A DNA stretch of 27,421 nt, from positions 1 to 27,421 of the forward strand of contig CAZLMW010000107.1 of NCBI GenBank assembly GCA_964560875.1, written 5' to 3'. The notes under the pieces are model-generated. The model was not told where the DNA came from. It saw nothing but the letters and a program-made list of their open reading frames with translations, and made no database searches. A program made the translations under genes and the position numbers. Shown here piece by piece: positions 15,255 through 23,677 of this stretch. The DNA is from CAZLMW01 sp964560875. GTDB lineage: Bacteria > Myxococcota_A > UBA9042. The first letter of the stretch is position 1. Every line of letters starts with the position of its first letter.

Positions 15255-18200
15255 TTACTTGCAGTTGGGGATCGGGTAGTTGTTGCACCACCCGACCACG
15301 CAGAGGTCGAACGTGCACTTGTTGCCGTCATCGCACGGCTTGCTGTCCGTGCATTTCTTCGGCGTGCAGTTGGGGATGTTGTTGTGGATGCACTTGCCGG
15401 TGCTGTTCTGACAGTAGCCATCGTACGTGCACGGGTTGCCGTCGACGCAGGTCTTCTGCGGCGTCTCGCACTTGCCATTCTTGCAGCTATCGATGGTGCA
15501 CTGCTTGTTGTCATTGCATTCGGAGTCCTTGCTGCAGGTCTTGCCCTGGGTGCAGTTGGGAATGTTGTTGTTGTTGCACTTGCCGGTGAACGTGTTGCAG
15601 ATGTCGTACGTGCACGGCTTGCCGTCGATGCAGTCCGCGGCCGACTTGCACTTGGGCTCGTTGGGGTTGCAGTTGCTGATCGGGAAGTGACGGCAGCGGT
15701 TGACGCCCTGGAACGTGTAGCAGCTATCGGACGTGCAGCTGTTCTTGTCATCGCACTGGTTGGTGCTCGTGCACTTCTCGTTTTCGTAGCAGTACGACAG
15801 CGCCTGGTTGGTGCATCGGCGGTTGGAGCCAAAGCCGCTGCAGCGGTCGAGCGTGCAGGCCTTGCCATCGCCACAGTCGCTGTGCTGCGTGCACTTCTTG
15901 CAGCCCGGAACCGGGACATGCTTGCAATGGCCGGTCGCTGGGTCGCAGCTATCGGTGGTGCAGAAGTTGTTGTCGTTGCAGTTCTTCGCCGACGTCGCGC
16001 ACTTCTTGTTGAGCCCGCAGAAGATGTTGACGCACTTCTGGTTGGTCTTGCAGTCAGCCGACGTGTTGCAGTTGCCGCCGCAGCCCGCGATGGCCTCGAA
16101 CTTGCAGGTGCCGGTGTCGGCTTTGCAGACGTCGAGCGTGCAGTTGTCGAAGTCGTTGCAGTTCTTCTTGTAGTGCCAACAGGTGTTGTTGCTCAGGCAG
16201 CGGTCGGTCGTGCACAGGTTCGAGTCGGCGCAGTCGGCGTGCGTCGCGCAGGTGCTCGTGTCACAGCCGGTGATCGGGGTGAACTTGCAGTCGCCGGTCT
16301 TCTCATCGCAGCTATCGGCCGTGCATTTCTTGTTGTCGTTGCACTGCTTTTGAGCCGCCTTGCAGATGCCGCCGCTGCAATAGTCGATGGTGCACTTCTT
16401 CTGGTCGTTGCAGTCGCTGTTCTGCTTGCACTTGTTGTTGCTGCAGCCGGGGATCGGTGAGAACAGGCAGGCGCCGTTCTTGGTGTTGCAGCTGTCCACC
16501 GTGCACGCGTTGTTGTCGTTGCAGGCCTTGGGCGTGTGGGTGCAGGACTTGGTCACGCAGCGGTCGACGGTGCACGGGTTTGCGTCGCCGCACTGGCTGT
16601 GGAAGTTGCAGACCTTGCCGCAGTTGGACTTGACCACGTGCGAGCACTTGCCGGCGGTGCAGAAGTCGTCGGTGCAGTCGTTCTTGTCGTCGCAGTCCTT
16701 GTTGACCTTGCAGGGCGGGCAGTTGGCGATCGGCTGGTGCACGCACTGGCCGGTCGACGGGTTGCAGGCATCGAGCGTGCACGCGTTTTTATCGTCGCAC
16801 GTCTTGCTCTTGTTCTGGCACTTGCCGCCGATGCACGCGTCGGTGGTGCAGGCGTTCTTGTCGCCGCACTGCGAGTCGCTCTTGCAGTCCGAACCGCAGC
16901 CGGGGATTGTCTTGTGCTGGCACTTGCCGGTCGCCTTGTCGCAGAAGTCGGCGGTGCACGCGTTGCCGTCGTTGCACTTGTTCGGTGTGCCGGGGTGGCA
17001 CTTGCCGGCGCTGCACTTGTCGCCGCTGGTACACTTGTTGCCGTCGTCGCACAGGCTCGCGTTGTTTGTGTTGGTGCAACCCGATTTGTGGTTGCAGGCG
17101 TCGGTCGTGCAAGGGTTGCCGTCATCGCAGTTGGCCTTGGCGCCGACGCAATGGCCCTTGGCGCACTTGTCGGAGTTGGTGCACTTGTTGCCGTCGTCGC
17201 ACGACTTGCCGTCGTTTTGCGGCGCGGACGAGCACTTGCCGGTTGACGGCACACACTTGGTCGCGAGGCAGGCGCCGCCATCGGGGCACTTGACCGCGGT
17301 GTTCTGGTAGTAGTGGCACGCCGCGCCAACGCCGCCGGCACCGACCTGGCAGTAGATCTTGCCGAGGCACTTGTTGGTGTCGAACTTGGCGCAATCGGCG
17401 TGCGACTTGCACTGGCAGGCATTGGCGCCGCCGTGGCACTTGCCGCCGCTGCACTTGTCGTTGACCGAGCACTTGTTGCCGTCGTCACATGCGTTGCCGT
17501 TGTTGGCGTTGACACAGCCGGTCTTGGGGTTGCAGCTGTCGGTCGTGCACGCGTTGTTGTCGTTGCAGTTGCGGGTCACGCCGGCGCACTTGCCCTTGTG
17601 GCAGGCGTCGTTGGCGGTGCAGGCGTTACCGTCGTTGCAGGACGTGTTGCTGGTCGGCGTGTAGTTGCAGCCGGTCTTCGGGTTGCAGCCGTCGAGCGTG
17701 CAGGGGTTGTTGTCCGAGCACTTGATCTTGCTGTTGCTGCACTTGCCGCTGTTGCACTTGTCTGTGGTGCAGGCATTGCCGTCGCTGCACATCTTGTCGG
17801 ACGTGCACTTGGGCTGGCAGCCGCTGATGGCCTTGTGGTTGCACTTGCCGTCCTTCGGGTTGCAGAAATCGGCCGTGCACGCGTCCTTGTCGTCGCAGCT
17901 CTTGGTCTTGCCGGCGAAGCACTTGCCGTTGTGGCACTTGTCGCCGGTCGTGCACGAGTTGCCGTCGCTGCAGCTGTTCGTGTTCGCTTCCCACTGGCAG
18001 CCGTTTTTGAAGTGGCAGCTATCGTTGGTGCAGGAGTTACCGTCGTTGCAGTCCTTGGCCTGCGGGGTGAACTGGCAGCCCTTGAGCTTGTCGCAGCTGT
18101 CCGCGGTGCAGTCGATGCCGTCGCTGCACTTCATCGTGGCGTGCTTGCACACGGCCTTGCCGTTGGCGTCCTTGCTGCACGTGTCGACCGAGCACGCGTT

Positions 18201-20384
18201 CTTGTCGTCGCAGTCCTTGTTGGTCTTGCAAGCGCCCGCGCCGCAGCCGGCGACCGGCTTGTTGTCGCAGCCCTTGGCAGCCGAGCACCACGGCTTGGTG
18301 CACGCGTTGCCGTCGTCGCAGAGCTTGGTGATGTCAGCCAGCTTGCTGGTGCACTTGCCGTCCTTGCAGACGTCGACGGTGCACTTGTTGCCATCGTCGC
18401 ACTTGTCGGTGCTGTTGCTGTGCTGGCAGCCCTTCTTCGCGTCGCAGCCGTCGTTGGTGCACGGGTTGTTGTCGTCGCAGGCCTTGGGCGGCTTGGCGGT
18501 GCCGGCGCACTTGCCGTTGCTGCACACGTCTTTGTCGGTGCACGCGTTGTCATCGTTGCACTTGGTGCCGTTGAGCGCCGGCCAGTTGCAGCCGCTTGAC
18601 GGGTTGCAGCCGTTGTAGGTGCACGGGTTGTTGTCGTCGCAGTTGGTCTTGGTGACCTTGCACTTGCCGGACTCGCACTTTTCGTCGGTGCAGGCGTTGC
18701 CGTCAGCGCAGTCCTTGTCGGACTTGCAGCCACCGGTGTTGCAGTTGGGAACTTTCTTGTTGTCACAGCCCTTGCTGGCCGAGCACCAGGCGGTCGTGCA
18801 CGGGTCACCGTCGTCGCACACCTTCTTGACGTCCATCAGCGTGCTCTTGCACTTGCCGGCCGAGCAGATGTCGTTGGTGCACTTGTTGTTGTCGGTGCAC
18901 TTGGCGGCGTTGTTGGTGTGGCTGCACTTGCCGTCCTTGCCGCAGATGTCGTCGGTGCAGGGGTTGCCGTCGTCGCAGGCGTTCTTCTTGCCGAGGCAGC
19001 CGGTGTTGCCGCAGCCTGGGATCGGGGTGTTGGCGCACTTGCCGGCTTTGCAGGCGTCAGCGGTGCAGGGATCGCCGTCGCCGCAGTTCTTGGGCTTGCC
19101 GGCGCCACATTTGCCCGCCGCGCACGCGTCGCCTTCGGTGCAGGCGTCGCCGTCGTCGCAGTTGGCGGTGTTGTTGGCGTTGATGCAGCCGACCTTCGGG
19201 TCGCACTTATCGTCGGTGCACGCGTTCTTGTCGTCGCAGTCGCCGGCTTTGCACTTGGCGCCACAGTTGGGGATCGGCGGGTTGGCGCACTTGCCGTTGT
19301 TGCACAGGTCGGTGGTGCAGGCGTCGCTGTCGTTGCAGTCGGCGTTGATCTTGCACTCGGGCTTGACGCCGCAGTTCGGGTCCTTGGTGTGGGTGCACGC
19401 GCCGTCGGCGCCGCACTTGTCGACCGTGCACTTGTCGCCGTCGTCGCAGCTCTTGTCGTCGGTGCACTTGTTCTTGCAGCCGGGGATGTCCGCGTGCTTG
19501 CAGGCGCCGTCCTTGCCGCACGTGTCGGTCGTGCAGTTGTCGTTGTCGTCGCACTCGCTGTCGGCTTTGCAGCCGGCCTTGCAGTTGGGGATCAGGACGT
19601 TCATGCAGGTGCCGTCGGGCGCGCAGAAGTCGTTGGTGCAGTTGTCCTTGTCGTCACACTGCGAGGCGGTCGTGCACTTCTTGGTGTTGCACGGGTCGAT
19701 CTTGGCGTTGACGCACTTGCCGCTCGCCGGGTCGCACGAATCTTTGGTGCATTCGTCGCCGTCGTCGCACTTGTTGGGCGTGCCGCCGCACTTGCCGTTG
19801 GAGCAGCTGTCGTTGGCCGTGCAGCCATCGCCGTCGTTACAAAGCGACCCGTCCGCCTTGGGAACCGCGTTGCACGAACCCTGGAGGCAGGCCACCGCGA
19901 GGCACTGGTCGAGGTTGGGAGGCGTGGGGCAATCGGCGTCGACGATGCACTCGGCCGTGTTCGCGTCCGCACCGCTGCTGGACGAGCCGCCGGCGTCATC
20001 GCCGCCGCTGCTGCTGGAGGTCGAGCCACCCGCGTCTTCGTCGCCGCCGCTGGACGAGCCGGTGTCTTCGCCGCCGCTGGACGAGGTCGAGCCGCCGGTG
20101 TCTTCGCCGCCGCTGGACGAGGCACCGGTGTCTTCACCGCCGCTGGACGAGGTCGAACCGCCGGTGTCCTCACCGCCGCTGCTGCTGGACGTGCCGGTGT
20201 CGTCGGGGACGCTGCCGGTGTCGCTGACGTCTCCGCCGCTGCTACCCGACGCGCCTCCGGTGGCCGAGATAACGGGCTCACCGCTGTCGCCATCGCCGCA
20301 ACCGGCCGCGGAAACGACGAGCGCCACCATGGCGATGAAGGTGATGGAGCTATTACAGCGGCGGCTGGTACAGCGGAGTTTCAT
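15255..20384 (-). CDS. Giant cysteine-rich repeat lipoprotein (about 50 CTDC-like repeats)
   Basis: The 1709-residue product starts with a lipoprotein signal, Cys29 in SAAGC, followed by a Ser/Gly/Asp linker of SSSGGEDTGG units (about 40-140). From about residue 146 to the end it consists of cysteine-rich repeats CDDGNxCTxDxC, each usually followed by a GxC and often IPxC; I count 49-50 by hand. The last residues are IPNCK, so the protein stops right after a complete repeat, with no CARDB or sorting domain. The ATG at 20384 is chosen because it directly precedes the signal and AGGGA lies upstream; an in-frame ATG at 20591 would add 69 unrelated residues. It is probably an elongated, disulfide-bonded surface fibre; partner and role are unknown. 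A strong terminator follows. Confidence 0.85.
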   Translation of the reverse strand: MKLRCTSRRCNSSITFIAMVALVVSAAGCGDGDSGEPVISATGGASGSSGGDVSDTGSVPDDTGTSSSSGGEDTGGSTSSSGGEDTGASSSGGEDTGGSTSSSGGEDTGSSSGGDEDAGGSTSSSSGGDDAGGSSSSGADANTAECIVDADCPTPPNLDQCLAVACLQGSCNAVPKADGSLCNDGDGCTANDSCSNGKCGGTPNKCDDGDECTKDSCDPASGKCVNAKIDPCNTKKCTTASQCDDKDNCTNDFCAPDGTCMNVLIPNCKAGCKADSECDDNDNCTTDTCGKDGACKHADIPGCKNKCTDDKSCDDGDKCTVDKCGADGACTHTKDPNCGVKPECKINADCNDSDACTTDLCNNGKCANPPIPNCGAKCKAGDCDDKNACTDDKCDPKVGCINANNTANCDDGDACTEGDACAAGKCGAGKPKNCGDGDPCTADACKAGKCANTPIPGCGNTGCLGKKNACDDGNPCTDDICGKDGKCSHTNNAAKCTDNNKCTNDICSAGKCKSTLMDVKKVCDDGDPCTTAWCSASKGCDNKKVPNCNTGGCKSDKDCADGNACTDEKCESGKCKVTKTNCDDNNPCTYNGCNPSSGCNWPALNGTKCNDDNACTDKDVCSNGKCAGTAKPPKACDDNNPCTNDGCDAKKGCQHSNSTDKCDDGNKCTVDVCKDGKCTSKLADITKLCDDGNACTKPWCSAAKGCDNKPVAGCGAGACKTNKDCDDKNACSVDTCSKDANGKAVCKHATMKCSDGIDCTADSCDKLKGCQFTPQAKDCNDGNSCTNDSCHFKNGCQWEANTNSCSDGNSCTTGDKCHNGKCFAGKTKSCDDKDACTADFCNPKDGKCNHKAISGCQPKCTSDKMCSDGNACTTDKCNSGKCSNSKIKCSDNNPCTLDGCNPKTGCNYTPTSNTSCNDGNACTANDACHKGKCAGVTRNCNDNNACTTDSCNPKTGCVNANNGNACDDGNKCSVNDKCSGGKCHGGANACQCKSHADCAKFDTNKCLGKIYCQVGAGGVGAACHYYQNTAVKCPDGGACLATKCVPSTGKCSSAPQNDGKSCDDGNKCTNSDKCAKGHCVGAKANCDDGNPCTTDACNHKSGCTNTNNASLCDDGNKCTSGDKCSAGKCHPGTPNKCNDGNACTADFCDKATGKCQHKTIPGCGSDCKSDSQCGDKNACTTDACIGGKCQNKSKTCDDKNACTLDACNPSTGQCVHQPIANCPPCKVNKDCDDKNDCTDDFCTAGKCSHVVKSNCGKVCNFHSQCGDANPCTVDRCVTKSCTHTPKACNDNNACTVDSCNTKNGACLFSPIPGCSNNKCKQNSDCNDQKKCTIDYCSGGICKAAQKQCNDNKKCTADSCDEKTGDCKFTPITGCDTSTCATHADCADSNLCTTDRCLSNNTCWHYKKNCNDFDNCTLDVCKADTGTCKFEAIAGCGGNCNTSADCKTNQKCVNIFCGLNKKCATSAKNCNDNNFCTTDSCDPATGHCKHVPVPGCKKCTQHSDCGDGKACTLDRCSGFGSNRRCTNQALSYCYENEKCTSTNQCDDKNSCTSDSCYTFQGVNRCRHFPISNCNPNEPKCKSAADCIDGKPCTYDICNTFTGKCNNNNIPNCTQGKTCSKDSECNDNKQCTIDSCKNGKCETPQKTCVDGNPCTYDGYCQNSTGKCIHNNIPNCTPKKCTDSKPCDDGNKCTFDLCVVGWCNNYPIPNCK
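15258..19841 (-). repeat. Long tandem array of CTDC-like cysteine-rich repeats
   Basis: Repeats of about 24 or about 45 residues follow each other over roughly 4.6 kb. Conserved positions are C-[DN]-D-x-[ND]-x-C-T-x-[ND]-x-C. Here most units have four residues between the second and third cysteine, and units with five are scattered, unlike the alternating array in the first giant gene. DNA copies remain similar at the codon level, so recombination or assembly collapse is a risk. Confidence 0.85.
19964..20234 (-). repeat. Tandem repeats encoding a SSSGGEDTGG linker
   Basis: The linker between the lipid cysteine and the first cysteine repeat consists of near-identical short units rich in Ser, Gly, Glu, Asp and Thr. 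It resembles the Ser/Gly linker in the small lipoprotein at 26510-27214, while the first giant protein has a Thr/Asp version. Confidence 0.8.
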
Positions 20385-20595
20385 GTCTCGGTCCCTGGCG
20401 ACGACCCGGGTTCCGTCCTCAGCGGGGGCGGCGGTTGCGGTGCGAAATATTGCCCGGCGGCAGATTTCCCAGTGGTGTCGCGTTATTTCAATCGTTAACG
20501 GGCGCAGAGGCAGCTGCGCCAACCGTCCCATGCTAGCAACTGCGGCGTTGCGGATCTGTAAAAACAGCCCACATACCACGCATGCACACACACCT
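20385..20595. other. Intergenic region upstream of the second giant gene
   Basis: No gene is seen. The stretch contains a perfect 7-bp stem hairpin, GGCGCAG/CTGCGCC (20501-20520), and next to it the palindrome CGTTAACG (20493-20500). On the minus strand the hairpin lies 75 bases past the glycosylase stop codon. It could be a weak terminator without a T-tract or part of the giant gene's control region. I could not place a promoter. Confidence 0.5.
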
Positions 20596-21492
20596 TTAAC
20601 TTCGGCGACGGTTCTCCAACTCTTCGAGGGTGCGCGGCCAGTCCTTGCGCAGCAGCTGGCTCAACGCGCGGTCTCGGAGCAGCTTGCCGCTGGTCTGACA
20701 GGCCGGGCAGTAGTTGGTCTCGCGCTCGGCGAAAACGATGCGCTGGACGTTGCCGCCGCACGCCGGACAGGGCTTGCCGTAGCGTCCGTGGACCGCCATC
20801 TCAGGTCGAAATGCGGTGACCTTCTTGGGGAACGTGTCGCCGGTCTGCTCGCGGAGGCGGTCGATCCACTCGGTCAGCACCTCCTGCGTTGCGGCGTGCA
20901 GCCTTTGGACCTCGGGCGGCTTGAGCTGGCCGGTGCGCTTGACCGGCGACAGGCCCGCGCGGTGCAAGATCTCGTCGGAGTAGGAGTTGCCGATGGCCGC
21001 CAGGAAGCGCGGATCGGTCAACGCGCGTTTGAGGGTGCGGTTTTCACGGGTGATCGCGGCGCGGAACTCGGCCAGCGAGATGCCGAGCGGTTCGACGCCA
21101 CCGCGGTCGTGCACCCGGAGCTCTTCGGCCCGCACGAGGTGAAGGGTCGCGCGTCGTTTCTTGCCGGCTTCGGTCAGGACGAGCGTTCCATGGTCGAAGG
21201 AGAACGTGGCCTGCGTGATGCGGCCGGGGGGCTTCTTGTCGGGCTGCAGCCACCGAAAGCGCCCGGCGATCATCAGGTGGATGACGAGGTGAAGGTCGCC
21301 AGCCAGGTCGAGCACCACCCGCTTGCCGATACGACCGATGCCGGTAACCTCGCGGCCCTGTGCCTCCGAAATCGGTGGATCGTACGAGCGTAGCAGCGCG
21401 ATCCCATGCACGCGGACCGAGCGCAAGGTGTGGCCGACCAGGCGCGCCCGGAGCGCGTCGAGATAGATGGTCAGATCGGGCAACTCAGGCAT
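20596..21492 (-). CDS. Fpg/Nei-family DNA glycosylase/AP lyase
   Basis: The 298-residue protein starts with MPELPDL; after removal of Met the N-terminal proline is the nucleophile and the next glutamate the catalytic acid of the Fpg/Nei family. Typical segments follow: GRIGKRVVLDL, HLMIAGR, a helix-two-turn-helix part around IGNSYSDEILHRAGLSP, and a zinc finger CPACGG...YCPACQ near residues 240-265. It removes oxidised bases from DNA and cuts the abasic site. A basic tail of about 30 residues follows the finger. The ATG at 21492 is required for the N-terminal proline, so the in-frame upstream ATG at 21558 is rejected. It diverges from the lipoprotein gene with only 17 bases between start codons. 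Whether it is closer to MutM or Nei is uncertain. Confidence 0.92.
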   Translation of the reverse strand: MPELPDLTIYLDALRARLVGHTLRSVRVHGIALLRSYDPPISEAQGREVTGIGRIGKRVVLDLAGDLHLVIHLMIAGRFRWLQPDKKPPGRITQATFSFDHGTLVLTEAGKKRRATLHLVRAEELRVHDRGGVEPLGISLAEFRAAITRENRTLKRALTDPRFLAAIGNSYSDEILHRAGLSPVKRTGQLKPPEVQRLHAATQEVLTEWIDRLREQTGDTFPKKVTAFRPEMAVHGRYGKPCPACGGNVQRIVFAERETNYCPACQTSGKLLRDRALSQLLRKDWPRTLEELENRRRS

Positions 21493-21509
21493 GGCGGGAG
21501 TGTAGAGCA

Positions 21510-23591
21510 ATGTTGAACCGGACCACCCGTTTTTCACTGGCTTTGTGCCTCGTCGCAACCGTCGCTTGCGGCAACGACACGGACGATTCGAAAGACGACG
21601 ATGCAGGCGGGGCTACGGCCGATGCGACGGCACAAGCAGATGGTTCGACGGCCGATGACGGCGGCGCCGCAGATGCTTCTCCAGCCGACGCCTGGACCGG
21701 GTCGTGGTGCGGCGAGGCCAAGGCGCTGCCCAAGCCCGATCCGGCGCGCAAGAAGTTCGCCCTGTCGCTCTTTCACTTCAATGTCGAGTACGTCATCGGC
21801 GGCCTCGACTACACCGACGCGAGCGGCAAGCGGCACATCTTCCAGTTCAGCGGCGCGCCGGCCGAGGGCTGGGACAACGACAAGGTCGAGGACTGGATCG
21901 TCAACCAAACGCTGCTGCCGATCTTGCAGATGTACGACAAGCACCCGACGTGGGGCGTGGACATTGAGCTGCAGGCCTACATGGTCGAGGTGCTGAAGGC
22001 GCGCCACACCGAGACGCTGGACCTGTTGCGCAAGCTGGTGCGCCGCGGGCAGGTGGAGTTGATCAGCTTTCACTACGCCGCGCAGCTCTTTTTGGGCTTC
22101 CCGCGCGAGGACCACAAACGCTCGGTCGAGGCGACGCGCAAAATTTTCAAAGACCACTGCCTCGAGCTTTCGGACGTCGTGTTCAACCAGGAGGGCCAGG
22201 CCGGAGAAGGCTGGCAACGCGCGCTGGTCAAGGACGGCTACAAGGTCGGCGTCTACGCCAAGAACCTGTGGCAATACGTGCACCACAACCGCACTCCGTG
22301 GCCCTGGTACAGCAGCGAGGGCGGCACGCTCATCGTCGGCCCGGGCGGTGTTGATCCCAAGGCCGGAATCGAGCTGGCGTGGGACTTCTTCGACGACGGG
22401 GAGCTGCGGGCGGTCAAGGGCAAGCTCAACCCCTACTTCGCGCCCTTCGCCAAGCACGATCCCAAGCGCGTCAAGGAGTTCGAGGACAAGCTGCTCGGCC
22501 GCGAAAAAGCCGGCTACCACATCACGACAATCGGCGATTACGTGGCCCACCTCGACGCCAAGAAGGTCGAAAAGAAGAAGGCGCCGCCGCTCATCGATGG
22601 CACCTGGCAGGCCAAGAGCACCGAGTCGATCCACCGCTGGCTGGGCGGCCGTTCGCAGGCGTTCGAAAACGATGAAGAAGACAACCGTGTGCGGACCCTG
22701 AACACGCGCGCTTCGATGCACGTGCGGGCGTTGCAGCGGCTGCTGGACCACGCCGAAAAGGCGGGCGGCGGCGCGGCACCGACCAAGGCGGACAAGGACG
22801 GGTTGGCGAAGTTGTGGCGGCTGCTGTGGCACGCCGAAGTGAGCGACTGCAGCGGCGTGAACCCGTGGCGAGGCGAGGTCATGTTCGGCATCGACACGTC
22901 CAACAAGATCCTCGCCGACGCCAAGAAGCTGCGCGAGTCGCTCCTCGGCCGCCTTGGCTACAAGCACGCGCGGGTCGATCTCAGGTCAGGAAAGGTCGAA
23001 AAGCTCAGCTCGAAGACGCCGTCCAAGGCTGGCAGTCCCGTGGACGCACCCGTGCCCGTCACGGTTACCGGGGGCGGCCGAACGATCGCGACGAAGTGGA
23101 CCGAACATGGGCCGGATCCAAGCCTCGGCATCACCGCTGGCAAGCGCTACGAGCTCCGCGTCGACTTCGGCAAGACCGACAGCGCCAAGTGCCCGCTGGA
23201 CAAGGACGGCACCGAGACCGACTGCGACAAGAAGCTGCTCGACGTCGCGTTTGCGCGCTTCGACGACACGATCCGCTACTGCCCCGGCCTCATCGAAGAC
23301 GAGGTGCGCCACTACGAGATCGCCGACTGGAAATTCCAAAAGGGCGAGGCGTGGTTGCCGCTGCCCAACGGGCTCATCGGGTTGGGCCTGGACTGGTGGG
23401 TCATCAAACACGTTCGCCAGACGCACATCGCTGCTCGCTTTCGGCCGGACGTGAAAATGATCGACTTCGAGGACGCCGCGAATCAGCCGCCAATGGGCCA
23501 CAGTTGGCGCTTTACGGTGTTCAAGGGGGCCGAGAAGGACGCGCTGAACCTGGCCAACCGGATCAACATCGGCCCGGTCGTCCGGTACTGA
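21510..23591 (+). CDS. Lipoprotein with possible GH38/GH57-like barrel domain
   Basis: The 693-residue product has a lipoprotein signal ending at Cys20 (ATVAC), an Asp/Ala-rich linker (about 24-62) and a large domain starting with KFALSLFHFNVEYVIGG. Segments such as HFNVEY, VDIELQAYMVEVL, LISFHYAAQLFLGF and VVFNQEGQAGEGW recall glycoside hydrolases of the GH38/GH57 type or related deacetylase barrels, with conserved His and acidic residues. I did not recognise a specific family, and the C-terminal part (about 480-693) is unassigned. The start at 21510 is preferred because GGGAG lies upstream and it directly precedes the signal; the in-frame ATG at 21360 would overlap the glycosylase gene. It likely acts on a polysaccharide at the cell surface, by inference. 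Confidence 0.75.
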   Translation: MLNRTTRFSLALCLVATVACGNDTDDSKDDDAGGATADATAQADGSTADDGGAADASPADAWTGSWCGEAKALPKPDPARKKFALSLFHFNVEYVIGGLDYTDASGKRHIFQFSGAPAEGWDNDKVEDWIVNQTLLPILQMYDKHPTWGVDIELQAYMVEVLKARHTETLDLLRKLVRRGQVELISFHYAAQLFLGFPREDHKRSVEATRKIFKDHCLELSDVVFNQEGQAGEGWQRALVKDGYKVGVYAKNLWQYVHHNRTPWPWYSSEGGTLIVGPGGVDPKAGIELAWDFFDDGELRAVKGKLNPYFAPFAKHDPKRVKEFEDKLLGREKAGYHITTIGDYVAHLDAKKVEKKKAPPLIDGTWQAKSTESIHRWLGGRSQAFENDEEDNRVRTLNTRASMHVRALQRLLDHAEKAGGGAAPTKADKDGLAKLWRLLWHAEVSDCSGVNPWRGEVMFGIDTSNKILADAKKLRESLLGRLGYKHARVDLRSGKVEKLSSKTPSKAGSPVDAPVPVTVTGGGRTIATKWTEHGPDPSLGITAGKRYELRVDFGKTDSAKCPLDKDGTETDCDKKLLDVAFARFDDTIRYCPGLIEDEVRHYEIADWKFQKGEAWLPLPNGLIGLGLDWWVIKHVRQTHIAARFRPDVKMIDFEDAANQPPMGHSWRFTVFKGAEKDALNLANRINIGPVVRY

Positions 23592-23666
23592 TCTGAGCAA
23601 GCGCTCGCATTTTTCGTCTTGACACCACCGCGGGGCATCGTTGCATGTACGGCGACGCAGGGAGTC

Positions 23667-23672
23667 GGGAGG
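23667..23672 (+). promoter_or_regulatory. Ribosome binding site that decides the monooxygenase start
   Basis: GGGAGG lies five bases before the ATG at 23678 and selects it over the in-frame ATG at 23645, which has no such signal and would place 11 polar residues before the signal peptide. Confidence 0.7.
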
Positions 23673-23677
23673 AAAAC

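Noticed and set aside
15258..19841. Regularly spaced similar DNA repeats, CRISPR-like at first sight
   Set aside because: Spacing is irregular, the repeats are coding and keep Cys/Asp codons in frame, and no cas genes are present.
20385..20591. Upstream extension of the second giant protein by 69 residues
   Set aside because: It would bury the lipoprotein signal inside the chain; the ATG at 20384 directly precedes the signal peptide.
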